Source: Hansfordia pulvinata
Taxonomy: Eukaryota > Ascomycota > Sordariomycetes > Xylariales
DNA length: 64,000 nt
Direction of reading: 5' to 3'
NCBI GenBank assembly: GCA_006538405.1
Contig: BJKQ01000003.1
Span: forward strand, 3,390,986-3,454,985
This document shows, piece after piece, positions 14,253-27,260 of this stretch (its first letter is position 1; each line of letters opens with the position of its first letter). Both the position numbers and the translations under genes were made by a program. The notes below the pieces were generated by a model that saw only the letters and a list, made by a program, of their open reading frames with translations, was not told the DNA's origin and made no database searches.

Positions 14253-16497
14253 ATGACCACTGTGCAGCAATTGCCTCAGCCTCCAGCCCCAAGTCTCGAC
14301 TCGCCGCTCAGCGGCGCCATGGACCTCATCGTCGATGGGCGCCCGCGCATGGGCTCTGCGGTCAGTATTGACAAGGGCAGCGACATTCAAAACGGCGATG
14401 ACCGCACCGCTGTCATCATTTACGGCCCCGGACAGGAGAATATCGTGGCCGAATTCGCGGACGTCCTGGGTAAGCCTCACAAAATGGTTGGTGGTTTCGA
14501 GAATGTCGAAAAAGCCGGACAAGATAGCGTCTTTGGTGTCGCCTCCAACAACGCGAAAAGCGGCATAACTCAACGTGATCGCACCGCGGTCGTCGCCATT
14601 CATGCGCACTGCGTTTCTTTGGGTATGCCTCCTGACCGTCACCTATCCTCGCAATGTGACTTTGAGTATCTGTACACCGAGGCGCCTTTTTTTCGACGCG
14701 ACCTAGCACGATTCGTGTCCTTTACCCTTGGCCAGGTCAACCACCACAGCTCCTTGATGGAAAAGGCCAGGACCTTTTTTCTCTCCATGACGTTCCCTGA
14801 CGTCCGCGCCGCCTTGCCCAACATAGACATCCTGACTGTCGGCGCTGATGTCGTCGAGTTGCGTGTCGACCTGCTCAGAGAGCCCCTTCACGACGGGGGC
14901 TTTGCGCCAATACCAAGCCTGAGCTACGTCGGCGAGCAAGTCATGCTCTTGCGGCAAAGGACCGAACTTCCCATAATATTCACTACCAGGTGCACCGAGG
15001 AAAATGGCCGCTTCCCCATGGGCGACCCGGAAATCTTTCGAGAATACTTGTGCAGGGCTATTCAATGGGGTGTCGAGTATATCGATGTCGAGGTTTGGCT
15101 GCCTGAAGAGATACGCAGACACATCTTCGAGCATCGAGGCTACAGTCGCGTTATGGCGGCATACCATGACTACTCGGGCACTTTCAAATGGCCGTCCGAA
15201 AAGGCCGAGTCGGTCTTCGTCGAGTCATGCAAGTACGGAGACATCGTCAAGATGATCACCATCATCAATGAGCACAACGAGAATTTCGAACTCGAGTACT
15301 TTCGATCCAAAATCCGACATGATTACCCCGATGGCCCGCCGTTTTGTGCCGTGAACATGGGGGAACTCGGCCAGATATCCCGGACCCTCAACAAAGTGCT
15401 CACCCCATCACTCACCCTCTGCTACCAACCATCGCTGCGCCGGGTCAGATGAGCACGGCCGAGATCAATGCAGCACTCTCTCTTCTGGGCCAACTGCCGA
15501 AACGCGAGATATTCGGCATCAACCATTCATTCTGTCGAATTGCTACGCCTCATGCCCCCTTCTACGAAAAGTGTTTCAACGAGTTGGGGCTTCCACACCA
15601 TTTCTCCGCCGTTGAGCGCCAGGCGCGGATTGGCTCCTCCATTGAAGCATGGTGCAACCAAAAGACATTTGGTGGCGCATACTTGAGCCCCCTGTCTCTA
15701 TATCAAGCCTAATGCAATCTAATTCATTCTTCTCTGGACTCAACAATGGTGCCGGTCCAGAACTCACCGAAGCTGCCCGGATGATAGGCTTGGTGGACAC
15801 GCTGGTTCTCAATTCAATCACATCCTCACCCTCCTCCTCCGAGCCGTCCTCGTTACCATCCACTCCGAGCCGGACCGTTGACCCCTCAAACTCAACAAGT
15901 CAACCCTCGCACTTGCCTCCAAGCACGTCGCTGACACTGGACAATGCCAGTTGGAAAGGGATTCTGAGAACGTTGACTCGGGATCTGGCACCTTCGGCCT
16001 ACGCAGGCCGGACTGCGGTGGTGCTTGCCTCAAACCCTGAGGATGCCTCGTCTGCACTGTACGCGCTCAAGGCTCTGCGAGTGGGCAAGATATACACCGT
16101 GGGCTTCAAGACACCCCCAGCTCTGGCACGGGGTCTCACGATTGAACCATGCAATAGCTTGGAGAGTCTGCAGCGTGCGCGGATGACGGACGAAGAAACC
16201 GGCCCCTTCGTGATCATTTCTGCCCTGGGGCCCGAGAAGGCGAACATAGTAGGGATGTTGGTACGTGTCTATAGTGGCTCGAGAAAACCATCAATGAATA
16301 GTCGGAGGGTGTTTCTCGATCTCGCTGACGGCCCAAGGAAGGGCGATCCGGGAGTCGTGGCAGAGCAGAGCGGGTTCTCTGCATACGGGGTGGCGGACAC
16401 GAACGCATTCACGACTGTCGCGACTCTTCGACTCCTCGTAGGGCAGAATGTCCCCTACAACTTTGTCCGACTAGCGAGTGGGCAGAACATGTTTTAA
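14253..16497 (+). CDS. QutR/QA-1S-like protein: AROM-type dehydroquinase and shikimate dehydrogenase domains (two frame breaks)
   Basis: QutR and QA-1S repress quinate-utilisation genes by binding the QutA/QA-1F activator; they derive from the last three domains of AROM. The N-terminal part (residues about 40-165) aligns poorly to the shikimate-kinase-like domain and lacks a P-loop GKS/T. From about residue 172 ([20 protein letters not shown]) a type I dehydroquinase-like domain is clear, with VELRVDLLR and [13 protein letters not shown] shikimate-dehydrogenase-like domain follows. The frame shifts at C4 15403-15406 and again at C5 15688-15692. One extra base at each joins conserved text (LTP to [15 protein letters not shown] onward) and would give 748 residues. 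No intron fits either break. No quinate catabolic gene is nearby. It is either intact with consensus errors or a young pseudogene. Confidence 0.75.
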
Positions 16498-18474
16498 GTT
16501 CAATCTACAACGGATCACACTGCCGTGTCCTGATCATACAGTCGGCTAAAGTCTGCAACACAAAGTGAGGAAGCACCAGTATCGTAACAGCAAGTTTTCC
16601 ATTGAAATTTTGGGCGCGTTCATGCTGATTGGGTCCCTCCTGGCTATCAAGGATTGTGACGTGCTGATCTGATGGGTGAACCGACTTCAAATTGATTTCA
16701 TCATCTATCTGCGTCGGTGGCCCTAGTAGCGGTGAGGCTTCATCATCCCCTCTGTACGTTCCAGAAGGCACGTGTCAGAATCTACAGGGTCTCGGCATAC
16801 TGTGAGTCTTAAGTCTTTTTGATCATTTCTGGTCTCCTCTGAGCAGGCCGGCATGCTCGTATTACAACAGCGGAGCCTCCAGATCTCAGACGTGAAAGGC
16901 ATCGGCAAGCGTGTAGTGCCTGGGCTTTTTAAAATGAGCCTGCAACCTAGCGACCTGCGCCTAGCATTTTCAACTTGTGAAATCAACACCCCGAATGTGT
17001 AATAACCCGGCTGGTGTTACACTCGGGAACGACCCGCGACCTCTGCCATTCGAGAATTTAGTACAGGGGTTGGCTTTCGGGTCAAAAAACTCAGGCCGCG
17101 ATCCACCTCACCGACACCGTTAACGCCTCAAAAGAGGGGGTCGACGATATCTCAGAAGAAATCCAGCAGGGGGGCCAGCTAGGCTCTCAAACACATACCC
17201 GGGTAAGCCAGCATATGCAGCCGAGCCGAGAAGCGACCCGCCCGGGCAACACCGGATCACGACCATGCCTGCGGTTCTCGATAGACGTGAGACCCGCTTG
17301 CATGGGGACCACCGGCGCCCCGGGCCCAAACGGTTCTGTCTTTGACTGGTCATTACAACAAAGTTTTCAACCCTACCTTTCCTGCTTTCTTGGGCGTCCA
17401 TTTTACTGATAGTTCGTTCGCCGGCAATCGACAGCGCTCCCCGGCTACGACCATGCACCGTGGCGTGGTTGCCTTGCGTCTTCTCCTCGCACCGTTCGAT
17501 CCCCGGCAACGGGGAACAGACTTCCCCGGCTGTCTGGTCTGGATATCAATCGAGATGGCGGCTTGACCAGTCACATCAATTCATCAACTCTTGTGCCTTC
17601 GCCCCTGCGATAGCGTTCCCCTTTCAAGTTCTTGGATGACGCACCCAAGCAGCACACGATGGGCCAACGATTGAGGCTACGCGCGTCGTTTCACGTTCCG
17701 TTCCTGAATTGACCCAGCAGCAGGATCCCTCGCACTACAGGGTGTTAGGTGCACATATGTCATATATATCCCGGGCTGCCAAGAGAATGGTCAGAACATG
17801 CACTGCCAGTCCAGTCCACTCTCGCCAGGTTGAGACGGCCAGCTGTATTGCCGCGCGGCATCTGTAGCTGTATCTACGACGACCCTGTTTGCCTGCTTCC
17901 GGTCCATTCGGAGGGGGCTCGCTGCTGGGTTTGGGCAAGCCCCGATATTAGCATCGCAGCCACAAACGCACGGGTGTGGGTGAGTCTTTGATCCATTGGA
18001 AGAAATCCAGACTCGCAGTTCTATAACACGGCCATGGGTCGTCGTTGCAGCTCCCTGCTTTCGTCTCATTCGTGAAAAGCCTGGGTGGTGTGAGATCTTA
18101 CGAGCCGAAGAATTCTGCAGGTACTCGACCCAGCGACTACCATGGCTGTGGAAACCCTGGGCTGTCCAAATACCAACTGCGCAACAAGTTCCAACTTCGT
18201 GGAGGTGCTCAATGTACCCATCTGGTAATCTGGGAAACGGGGTATATACCAAAGATCAGGACCTCACCTGTAACAGACAGCAAACCGGAAGACCACGCTC
18301 TTTGCGGTCTGTGGAGCTGCCTCCTCGGCTCCATGGGGGTCAGACGGGAGCTGAGCTGGTCCCTCCCTCTTCCACAGGACGACGAGATACCTCATTGCAA
18401 GCCATAGCGTTGCAAAGAGCGACGCACATCCAGATGAATCCGGCAGGTGCAACACGCTGGGCGCGGCGGTGATC

Positions 18475-18488
18475 TACTCGTACGAGTA
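18475..18488. repeat. Perfect palindrome TACTCGTACGAGTA
   Basis: This 14-bp palindrome joins the two orientations of an eight-base word that recurs in intergenic DNA across the window. It could be a protein-binding site or the relic of a short dispersed repeat. Confidence 0.6.
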
Positions 18489-19670
18489 CGTGTATCCCAA
18501 ATACAAGGATCGCTGCGTCGTACCCTGCGAAGGCGAGGGGCAAATACTCGGTAAGCAAAGTCCACCTGAGTGTTGCTTGGCCATGAGCTGTGAAAGCGAG
18601 AAGCACGGGGGCGGCGCGTTCTCCAAGGTCGGCACAAGCATGGCTCGCCTCCCGCTGGCACTGTTTTTTTCATCCCGCCGAGCAATGAAGAACCAGGTCA
18701 TGTTTCAAATATTTCGAGAAGAGGTACAGAAGACTGCAGCCACGGCGATGCGCCGCCAACCCCTTGTACCCTGGTCAAGAGTATCTTGCGCGAGTTGAGA
18801 ACAGCGGAGTCGAGCTCGACAGGGTTGAGATTGAGGCCCTGGCCGCGTCACACAACTAGCTGGATAATGTCGTCGAGGCTGATTACAGGCACTGGAGTGA
18901 TCCTGACGGAGCATACTTTGCGAGGGCGCCCCCTCCTCCCCCTTTACCATCGAATCGGCGGCGAAGGGGCTCGTCGCTGACTTGGAGTGGCCGTCAACGA
19001 GACTCGGATTGCCCTGTCGTGTTTCCAGATCATTGTCATGCTGTATCCTCGATCACTGCCTAGTGCCAACTCGGTCGATAACTTGCCCTGCAAACAGGAG
19101 GATTAGACCGCTGGGCATTTGTGGAAAAGGTTGAACAGGACTTCTGGTATGTAGTTGGATGAAGGGCCGTCTTATTACTACACGAGGCCTATAGAGAGAA
19201 AAAAAAAAATCCAGTCGCTAACAGGCGTACGGATAGTGTCGAGTCCTCGTCGTGGAGGAGAAGCTGTCGAGTGATTGGATCGGGGGAGGAGTCGAGTGGT
19301 ACCGGTGTAAGAGCCCCTTGTCTGAGGCAAGCTGGAATTAGGCACTAGAGCTAGTTAGTTAGCGCGATGGGTCGAAAGGGCGTTTCGTGGACGATCCGGG
19401 GATGGATGGGTGGGGGCGCTGGAGGAAGCCGTTGGTGGAGTGGCCCGGTCGTCGTGATTGTCAAGGTTCATGCTGGGCATCCTTGGTTGGTCGGGACCTG
19501 TCAGGCTGACCAGTCGAAAGCAGAAGCAGCGGGCGTTAGGGTCGTTTCCAGAAGGGCGATGTGATGGACCCGTGGGCGTTTGCGTCGTGTGTTCGAACGA
19601 CATGGAGAGCGCGAACATTGTTGGGTCCACCCGGCGCTGGTGCCGGAGAGGGGTCGTGAGGCGAGGAGTA

Positions 19671-19707
19671 CGTGGGTGCGTGGGTGCGTGGGCGCGTGGG
19701 CGCGTAG
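19671..19707. repeat. 8-bp minisatellite (CGTGGGTG/CGTGGGCG)
   Basis: About four and a half tandem copies of an eight-base G-rich unit with T/C variation at one position. It is intergenic. Confidence 0.8.
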
Positions 19708-21239
19708 GGTTCTCTATACGGATACGACCATCGTTCGGTAACCCAAGCGAGTCACGCACAAACAGGCCCGCCCGACACGGATCGTTGTCCCGCGATAATC
19801 ACAGAGAGAGAGAGTCGTTTTCGCCTGGCTGTACTCGTAGGGGAGGGTTGCACATGGGATGGCGGGATGGACGAGCGAGCATGTGAGATTGAGGATGCAG
19901 GGGAGCTGGGGAGAAGCAAGGGCGTCTTCGTAGATACCTCACAGGCGACGTTCTCTTCATGGTGGCTACCACTTTTCGGTCGATCCCCGTCAGCTGGTCC
20001 GAGGCCCCGGTCTGCTCGCTCCAGCAGCCCGCGAGTGAACAGGCTGCATCCAATGTACGAGTACCCAGTCACCACTCCGATGGATGGATGTGCCCCTCTT
20101 GATGTAAGAGTTGGCTCGGCGTTCCGGATTCAAGGAACCTGACAAGTCCAGATTTCCAAGCCCATCACTTCAGTCCGATACTGGCGCGAGGATGTGCTGC
20201 AGTCGTATGCTCAACTTACCTCTTGTAGGCTCCGGCAACAACGAGCGAAACGAGGTGAGGTCCTCGGTCAATCCAATGACCAGGAACGCTTTCCCTATTC
20301 TGCTTAAAGTGTTCTCCGTCCATGTCTGCAAAAGAGGACATACCTACCTCTCGTAGGTACCCCCGCCTTTCCCTTCCATGCCTTAGGCTATCCTGGGGGT
20401 AAGGTATCCATCCAAAACATGGGGTACATTGGCCGGAGCCAGGACTTGTTGTGTCCAGTAACGCCGCCCACCAACAACCCGGGAAGTAGCCTCCGGACTG
20501 CCCACCCGGTCGGTGCCTTCCTGCTTCCGAGCTGGGCTCCATGGATGGCACTGACGACCTGGAGTACGAGACGAGTACCTGATCCCGGGGCACTCGCTTC
20601 GTGGGCCGCTACTACCGTACCTACGGAGTTACAGATGCAACTTCGTCGCAGCCGCCAGAGGTACGAGCATCTACCCCCCATACGAGCGATCTATCTATCT
20701 TGGGTACTCGTAGATGGTTCATCTCTCCTCCCTCCCCCTCTTCCGTCTCCGCCGTACGCCAGCCGCCACTGAGCGCGGGCCCCAATGCTCTCCCGCCTCG
20801 CCTCGCCAGTCCTCCCGAGTTGCACCCGTAGTGGGCTCTCCCATTCACCTGCTGCCGCGCACATTGCCCCCTCAGGTCGGAGCTGCCGGTTTCTGGGTAC
20901 ACAACAACCTGGCGATTCAAGCACACATATGCAGTCTCCATGACATATGTAGGCAGTTGTCTCTCCATGTCCCCTCTCCCTCTCCTCGCTCCAATCTGTC
21001 CAGGCTCCGAATACGTTGTGAAAATAAGAAAAGAAAAGAGGAACATTACGCGTCTCCTTCGGTCTTGTTCGGCCTGCCCATGACTTATATCAGGCCGACT
21101 CTGCCACCTCTGGCTCCTCCATACCGCTCGCCAAAGTGCTGCTCCCAATGACTACTGCCACACCGATCTCGGCTGTCACAAGGGCTTGTCGCCAGCTCGA
21201 TTTTCCACTGCAACTCGAACTTCGCCACACTTACTCGCC

Positions 21240-24052
21240 ATGAGCGTGGCCCCCCTTGGTGTTCGCCCGGCCGCCATGTCTAGACCCCAAGTCGGCATCG
21301 AAAGGCTGCCCACGCGGCGCTTGAGTACTGAACCTCGTGAGTCTATGAACTGCAAGTCTTGTCGAAAACGCAAGGTGAGTTGCGACTGTATCTACCACAC
21401 ATGTCATAAGCCTCTGACAAGGCCCAGATCAAATGCAACCGCCTGCGCCCTGCCTGCGAGGCATGTCAGGTCTTCCAATGCCCTTGCGTATACGGTAAGT
21501 TGATCTCGTCGCACTATGATGCCGGTCCTAACTGTACTGTCCTCCCTGGCGAGTGAAAAGTCTCGGTCTGAATATTAATCAATCTTTCGTTCTCATTAGA
21601 TGCGGTGCCTAAAAAACGCGGGCCCAAAACTGATGTGCTGGAGGCTCTGTTGAAGCGAGTAGATGGCCTGGAGGCCCGGCTTGGGGAGCAGAAGAATCCT
21701 GATGTTTCTCCCTCCAATGAAGAGGCTCTTGACGTGTGTATGAAGGATACCACCTCCACGGAAGGTCCCCCCATCCTCGCAGAAGTCCCAGAGACCGAAC
21801 CGCCAAAGCCTTCACGCATAGACACCAGCTTCAGCAAGCAGCCAGCAAGCAGTCCATCCATTGTCGAGAGCGGTGAGCAATTCGTCTGGCAGCCAGAACA
21901 GCTTCTCCAGACCTATTTTGCCCGCTTTCATGCAAAGCCATTTTACATCCTCGACCATCAATCGGTTCGCCGACGGATGCAGCTTCGGCAGCTTCCATGC
22001 TATCTCAGCCATGCGATATATGCCGTCGCGGCCAGGTATGTGCCATTTTTATCACATCAGAAACTCCTCACATCCTGACTGATCTGGAATAATATCAGAT
22101 ACACGCCACATCCAGGTGGCTACCAGTCCGCTCTCAGACTTGGCGACAGCTTCGCCTCCCAATCCAGGAACGAGATCGACTTGGACGATCCCAGTATAGA
22201 GGCCCTTCAAGCGCTTCTTTTGCTGGTATTGGCCTTTACCGCTTCCGGGAAAGGGAGAAAGGCTTACATGCTTATGAGTGCGTACAGTTGTCTGCCCTTT
22301 AGTCATGTCTCTCTGCTGACCCATTCCAGCGAATGCTGTTGGCATGGCCATGGTTCTTGAGCTGCACCGGGAAACGGATGCACACGCTCGCATCTCTCCT
22401 CTCGAAAGAGAAGTCAGAAGGCGCCTGTTCTGGACTATCTATTTTCTGGATAGATTCATGGCGTGTGGTTCTAGAAGGCCTAGTTTGATCACAGACAAGA
22501 CGATTTTTCTGCGGCTCCCTTCCTGGTCTCCATCTGCATCCGAATCCCCCATCGATGGCGACTTTTTCCGAGCCACTTCGAATCTCCAGCTCCTTCAGGG
22601 CGTCTCCAGAAGGTTTCAGGGTAGCACCGGGATGCTGATTGACATCACCCGGATACTTGGGAGCACGCATGATTACCTCGCTGCTGGCGGCGTCAAGGGC
22701 GATTCCCATTTCCCTTGGCATGCATTGTCCAACCTGACCAAGATCAAACAGGATTTGGACGTGTGGGCATCAGGGACAGATGACGTCTTCTCGACCATAG
22801 ACTCCCTCTTCGGCCAAAACGACTCGACCATCTTGGTTCTCAGCAAGCTCATCTACCACCTCATTCACTGTCTCTTATACCGACCGTTTCTACCGATTGA
22901 CCTAGCTGAGCTCTACAGCAGTGGTCAGCAGCAGGCCGAGGCTACAAACATGTGCTTTCTCCACGCCAACGCCATTGCTGAGCTGGCAGAGCTGGGCAAG
23001 CAGGCTGCTGCCATAGAGTGGCCGGCTTTTGTAGGCTACTGCATCCACACCGCTGGAACCGTACACGTTCACGGCGCATATTATAGCAAGGACAACACTT
23101 TCGGGGACTCGAACGTTTTTGCAGCTTCGTCCGACTTCTTGTCTCGCGAGATGCAGCAACTGAGCGAGCTAAGGTACGCCTGGACGACTGTTCAACTTCA
23201 GCACGAGGCACTTCAGGCCATCTGCAACGCACATGCTGCACTCGTGAAAGCCAAAAATGAGAACTCGATGCGCTTGGGTTCACAATTTCACTTGGAAAGC
23301 TTTTTCGACAGGTACGCCAACATTGGCTTGCCTGAGAATCACAAAGGTTCACTTGACGTGGCGAGCTCCGGATTGTCCGACGTGGTGATTGATTTGGCCA
23401 CTGACGCGTACACTGGGAATGACTTCTACGCGCCTCGAGCCACTGGCAGCACCGACTATCTCATGGACAGGAACGGTATGACAGGACAAAGAACACTGTC
23501 GCCAGAGAGTCTGAGGTACAGCCCGAGAGGTGCTGGTCAAGTTGGCGGCCCCCACCGCTCGGCCCAGTCACTTATCAAGTACCACCCACCTCAATTCAGG
23601 TTCCTCGGGCGAGTGGCGCGATGCAGCCCTCATCTGGACCCGAGAACTTCGGTGGGCAGCATCGTCCCAAGGCGAACGACAACTCAGATGTCTCTTTCGG
23701 CTCAACCGCTTGCCCTACAAACCAGCAATTACCATCCACTCCCATCAGCCCCCTTTCCACGCACGATCACCTTGCCGCCCCGGCGCAATTACCGCCGACG
23801 TCCAACGCAGGTGATTTCAGCGGATATGACCCAATGTTCGGAGGTCCATCAACGAATGCTTTTTCAACGCCAGCGCCATGGTATGGGGGTGAAGAAGGCG
23901 TCCGGTCCCAAGACGCAGCAACTCGCTCAAATATCAGAGAAACCGAGGATAAAGACCCCTTCCTCAGTCTCTTGGAGCAACTTGCCGACACCCAGCAGCC
24001 ATTTGGCGAGAATCTTGAGTTAGATACGTTCCTCGGGGTGTCGCAAAACTGA
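21240..24052 (+). CDS. Zn2Cys6 transcription factor with fungal-specific regulatory domain (one frame break)
   Basis: A DNA-binding nuclear regulator of unknown targets. Exons 21240-21374, 21428-21494, 21600-22035, 22099-22277 and 22330-24052 join in phase. The binuclear cluster starts at [15 protein letters not shown], is split by intron 1, and continues [14 protein letters not shown] with all six cysteines. A basic stretch (KKRGPK) and a short coiled coil ([16 protein letters not shown]) follow. The middle region is typical of fungal_trans domains, with [19 protein letters not shown] near the start of exon 5. The C-terminus is low-complexity. The frame breaks at C5 23549-23553; one extra C gives a proline-rich continuation and 846 residues ending at 24052. 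The start is uncertain: ATGs at 21240, 21273 and 21345 are all in frame, and 21345 begins directly at the cluster. Confidence 0.85.
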
Positions 24053-25066
24053 TATTGCTCACTTCGGGCTTCCGAGCACCGTGGCTGTGGGTGAGAAGAC
24101 AGCAAGTGCTCTGGTCTTCACTATGTAAAATCGGTGTGCATCTGTGTACGTTTAGAAGTCATCTGATGAGCCATGTAGCGGAAGCGATGAATTAACGGAA
24201 AATATCCAGCCCAACATGCAGCAGCCTACGCGGCCTATCGAGTCGAACAGGTGACCATGATTCTCGTTACGGGATAAAGCCTCCAATGCTTTCGATATGA
24301 TGCCTATCGCCAGGTACTTCAATTGTGATTCTCTGGCAAAAATGTCTTGGTCCAGGCAAGATGCTCCGCGATGAAGGGATCGTCGTGAGCACGATTCGGT
24401 GCTACCTACTTCCCCACCGGCCTGAACCATTTATTCCCGGGCCATCTCCTCAGCCGGGCCTGCGTCCCGCAAGGGCCGAATGATCATGCCGCCATCGAAC
24501 GTTTGAAACTGCCTGGGGACGGGAAGACGGGCCGAGGGCCGCTGCCCCCTGTCGGCATCTCCAGTCCTCTGCAACCTGATCACAAATTTCGCGCGCGCGA
24601 GACGACAAGGGTTGTCAGGCACGCAGCACAAAGGCAGCCGCCGGGGACCGGGCCTTGAACGTATCACGACCGAATAAGGCCTTGACCCTGCAGATATTAT
24701 GATACTGCCCACCAGGGCCGCCTGGTTTCCTCCATGACGGTGTCATTCTGTAACACGAAGAGGTCGTAAGCGGCTCACGCTTGCCCTACTTCTCAGGTGC
24801 GGAAGACGGATCTTGAGAACTTCTAGAATGGCACAATCAGGACTTCTGACGCAAAGGGGAGGGGACGGGTCACATCCATCACCGTATGACGACCGAAGGA
24901 TTCGCAGCTTGGCCATCTCGTGTAAGTGACTGACATGCAGAACGAAGGTCCGAGTCTACACGCCCACTACCATTTGAGCTGAGCTGGCCGCCTGGGCTTC
25001 ACAGTCCTGATCTTCTGGTCCACGATAGTCCACGATACATAGATTTCGTCCGAATCAGTACACTTG
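24053..25066. other. Intergenic region between convergent genes
   Basis: About 1 kb between the 3' ends of the Zn2Cys6 gene and the minus-strand ferric reductase gene. It should hold both 3' untranslated regions. No gene or notable repeat was seen. Confidence 0.6.
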
Positions 25067-27260
25067 CTACCAGCTGAACTGCTCGCAATGCAACTCCAAG
25101 CTTGGTCCGTCGATGCCGATGCAGTTGGCCGTGGCATTCCGCACGGCACCCACCAAAGCAGCGGGGCCGCAAACTGCCACCAGAACCCTCTGAGATGCGC
25201 TGCAGGATCTGATCGAGTCCACCAAGGTGGCTTTGATATCTGGCCGGCCATACATAAATGGCACATCGAGGGCTTCCCGGACGGACGGAGAACTTTCTCG
25301 TGCTTTTGCCATTGTGGTTGCCTGCGCGGACACCTTCTCGGCACAGCAGGAATCATGAATGGACATCCTGTCGCCGGAAGCGCGCCGCTTCTCAACGTCC
25401 TCGCCCTGAGTCTTCTCGCCGGTCGTCTCCTTCTCACTTTTCTTGTCATCACCGCTGCTGCTATCGGGAGGTCTCAGGCTGCTGATATCCGAATCGCGGA
25501 GGTCCGAGACGTCGCCCTCCTCTCGGACCTCAGTGACATGGATACGCAAGTCGATCCTGCAGCCGTGTGCATGGCGGCGCATGTCCGCCAGCTGCTCGGC
25601 GAACCAAAGGACATTGTCTGCCACAGTTAGTACACCGTCAGTGCATCAGAAAGCTCCAGTTCACAAGCGGGTTCTCCCTATCCACATCGAACTGTGTTTG
25701 TGTGTGTTTTGTTGGGGGGGGGAGCGGGCTGGCTGCACTTACCATGTCTCCTGACCACCCAGGTAAACTCTATGCGCCGCCCTCCGGATGTGTTGTTTTT
25801 GCCTTCATCGCCAGCTCCGCCGCCCATTCGCTCCAGCATGCTCATCGCCAGACCAAAGGTGAAGGTTGCCCCCAAACCGCCCGCGATGAGAATCACGCGG
25901 TCGAACTCGGCTGGGTCCGGCGCCGCGCCATACGGCCCATCCACGGACGCCCGCAGGCGCAACCCCGGCTCCGCGGCAGCCAACCTCCCGAGGTCCCCGG
26001 TGAACCCGCCACGTGCGCCGGCTATTAACTGCAAACCGCCGCCGCCGCCGCCGTCACCAGCACCCCCAACAGAGACAACGGTGAAGGGGTGCGTCTCAAA
26101 GGCGCGCACGCCGGGCAGCCAAAGGTAGCAGTGGTCCCCGGGACGGAACGGCCGCAGGGGCAGCGCGGGCGGGGTTTTCTTGAGAACGACGCGGGTGGCG
26201 CCCCCGGGCAGCGGGTAGACGGCGGCCTCGTTGTTCAGGGCGGCGAGGGCGAGGCGGGCGGCGCGCGCGAGGCGGTCCGCGGCCCAGAGCGACGCCATGA
26301 GCAGGACGGCGGCCAGGGCGCGGCCCGAGTCGAGGTTGGGACGGTGGAGGCCCAGGGTGACGAGGATCACGGCGACGAGGGCGGCGTGGGCGGCCTGAAG
26401 GGCGGAGTAGCTGTGGCCCAGGCGGCGCATGGCTGCCCCCGCGGCGACGGCCAGGCACACCGCGGGGCCAAGCACGTAGGCGACGACGACGATGTCCGTG
26501 GCCAGGACCTGCGGGTGGCCCGAGACCGCGGCGAAGTAGGCGAGGTACGTCGCGCCGTGCAGGAGGGTGTGCGCCAGGGCGGTGCAGCCCGCGACCCGGT
26601 GCAGGGCCTTGAGGCGCTCGTGCGAGTGCGCCGCCAGGGGCGCCAGGGGCGTGTTGCGCAGCGCCAGGAAGACGACGAGGACCATGTTGCCGGTCGCCAT
26701 CCTGTCCGACCCTCGCGGGTGTTGTCAGCTCTGGAAAACCTGGTCCGATCGGAGAGGTTTGGGGGTCGGGAGTGGCTGGCGGAGGGCTCTTACCATCCAA
26801 AGCGCGCCGCCCACCAACTGAGCGTCTGGAATGTGTCCAGGCGATAGAGAGTGAAGACCAGGTTCAGGGCGACGTAGACGGACACGAGCGCGGCGTGGCC
26901 TGCAGACTGGAACCCCGGGAGGGTCCTCAGGGAGTGTCTCCGGATGAGGCTGCAGAGGGCACGACGGGTCAGTGGCTCTGTGGGCTCTAGAAGGGGGGTG
27001 TCGTCGGGATTCCTCCAGACTTACCGTGAGGATGCTCGAAAGGGCATAAAGACGCGAGCTGCGGCGGGCGACCCTCGAAAGCGCAAGGCTGCCCGCTTGG
27101 TCCAGTACGCTGCTGTGAAAGCCACAATAAGGGCGATGAGGCATATCGCGAACCGGACGAGGACCATTTCGTCTTGGTGTTGTCTTTGAAGCAGGTATAC
27201 GGGCAGGGCGCCATGCTCTTCCCATGTGCCGGCTCTCCTGACTTTGGGCGGCCCATACAT
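25067..27260 (-). CDS. Ferric/cupric reductase (FRE family membrane flavocytochrome)
   Basis: It would reduce extracellular ferric or cupric chelates with cytosolic NADPH, usually for high-affinity iron uptake. Exons 27260-27025, 26949-26794, 26701-25743 and 25617-25067 give 633 residues with all phases closing. N-terminal transmembrane segments lead to the conserved GWMATGNMVLVVFLALRNTP, SHERL and LHR region. Candidate haem histidines lie near residues 165, 175-179, 236 and 250. The FAD-binding motif HPFT is near 335, GPYG follows, and the NADP-binding strand ILIAGGLGATFTFGLAMS comes later. The protein ends GPSLELHCEQFSW, with a CGPAALV nucleotide-binding motif before it. Intron 3 (25618-25742) has a TACTAAC branch site. 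A charged, low-complexity insert of about 60 residues interrupts the NAD-binding half. Which metal is used cannot be told. Confidence 0.93.

Larger units (their letters stand above)
16498..21239. other. Large intergenic region (about 4.7 kb)
   Basis: No frame has a recognisable domain, and none can be spliced convincingly. Many short frames overlap on both strands, as expected for GC-rich noncoding DNA. It holds a perfect 14-bp palindrome at 18475, a GTGGGTGC-type minisatellite at 19671 and TACGAGTA-type words at 19832, 20056 and 20705. The right end should contain the promoter of the Zn2Cys6 gene. Confidence 0.5.

Noticed and set aside
14049..14642. 197-codon minus-strand frame over the QutR-like gene start
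   Set aside because: It overlaps the start of the QutR-like frame in antisense and resembles no protein family.
26089..26847. Long plus-strand frame over the ferric reductase
   Set aside because: It is an antisense shadow in very GC-rich coding DNA.
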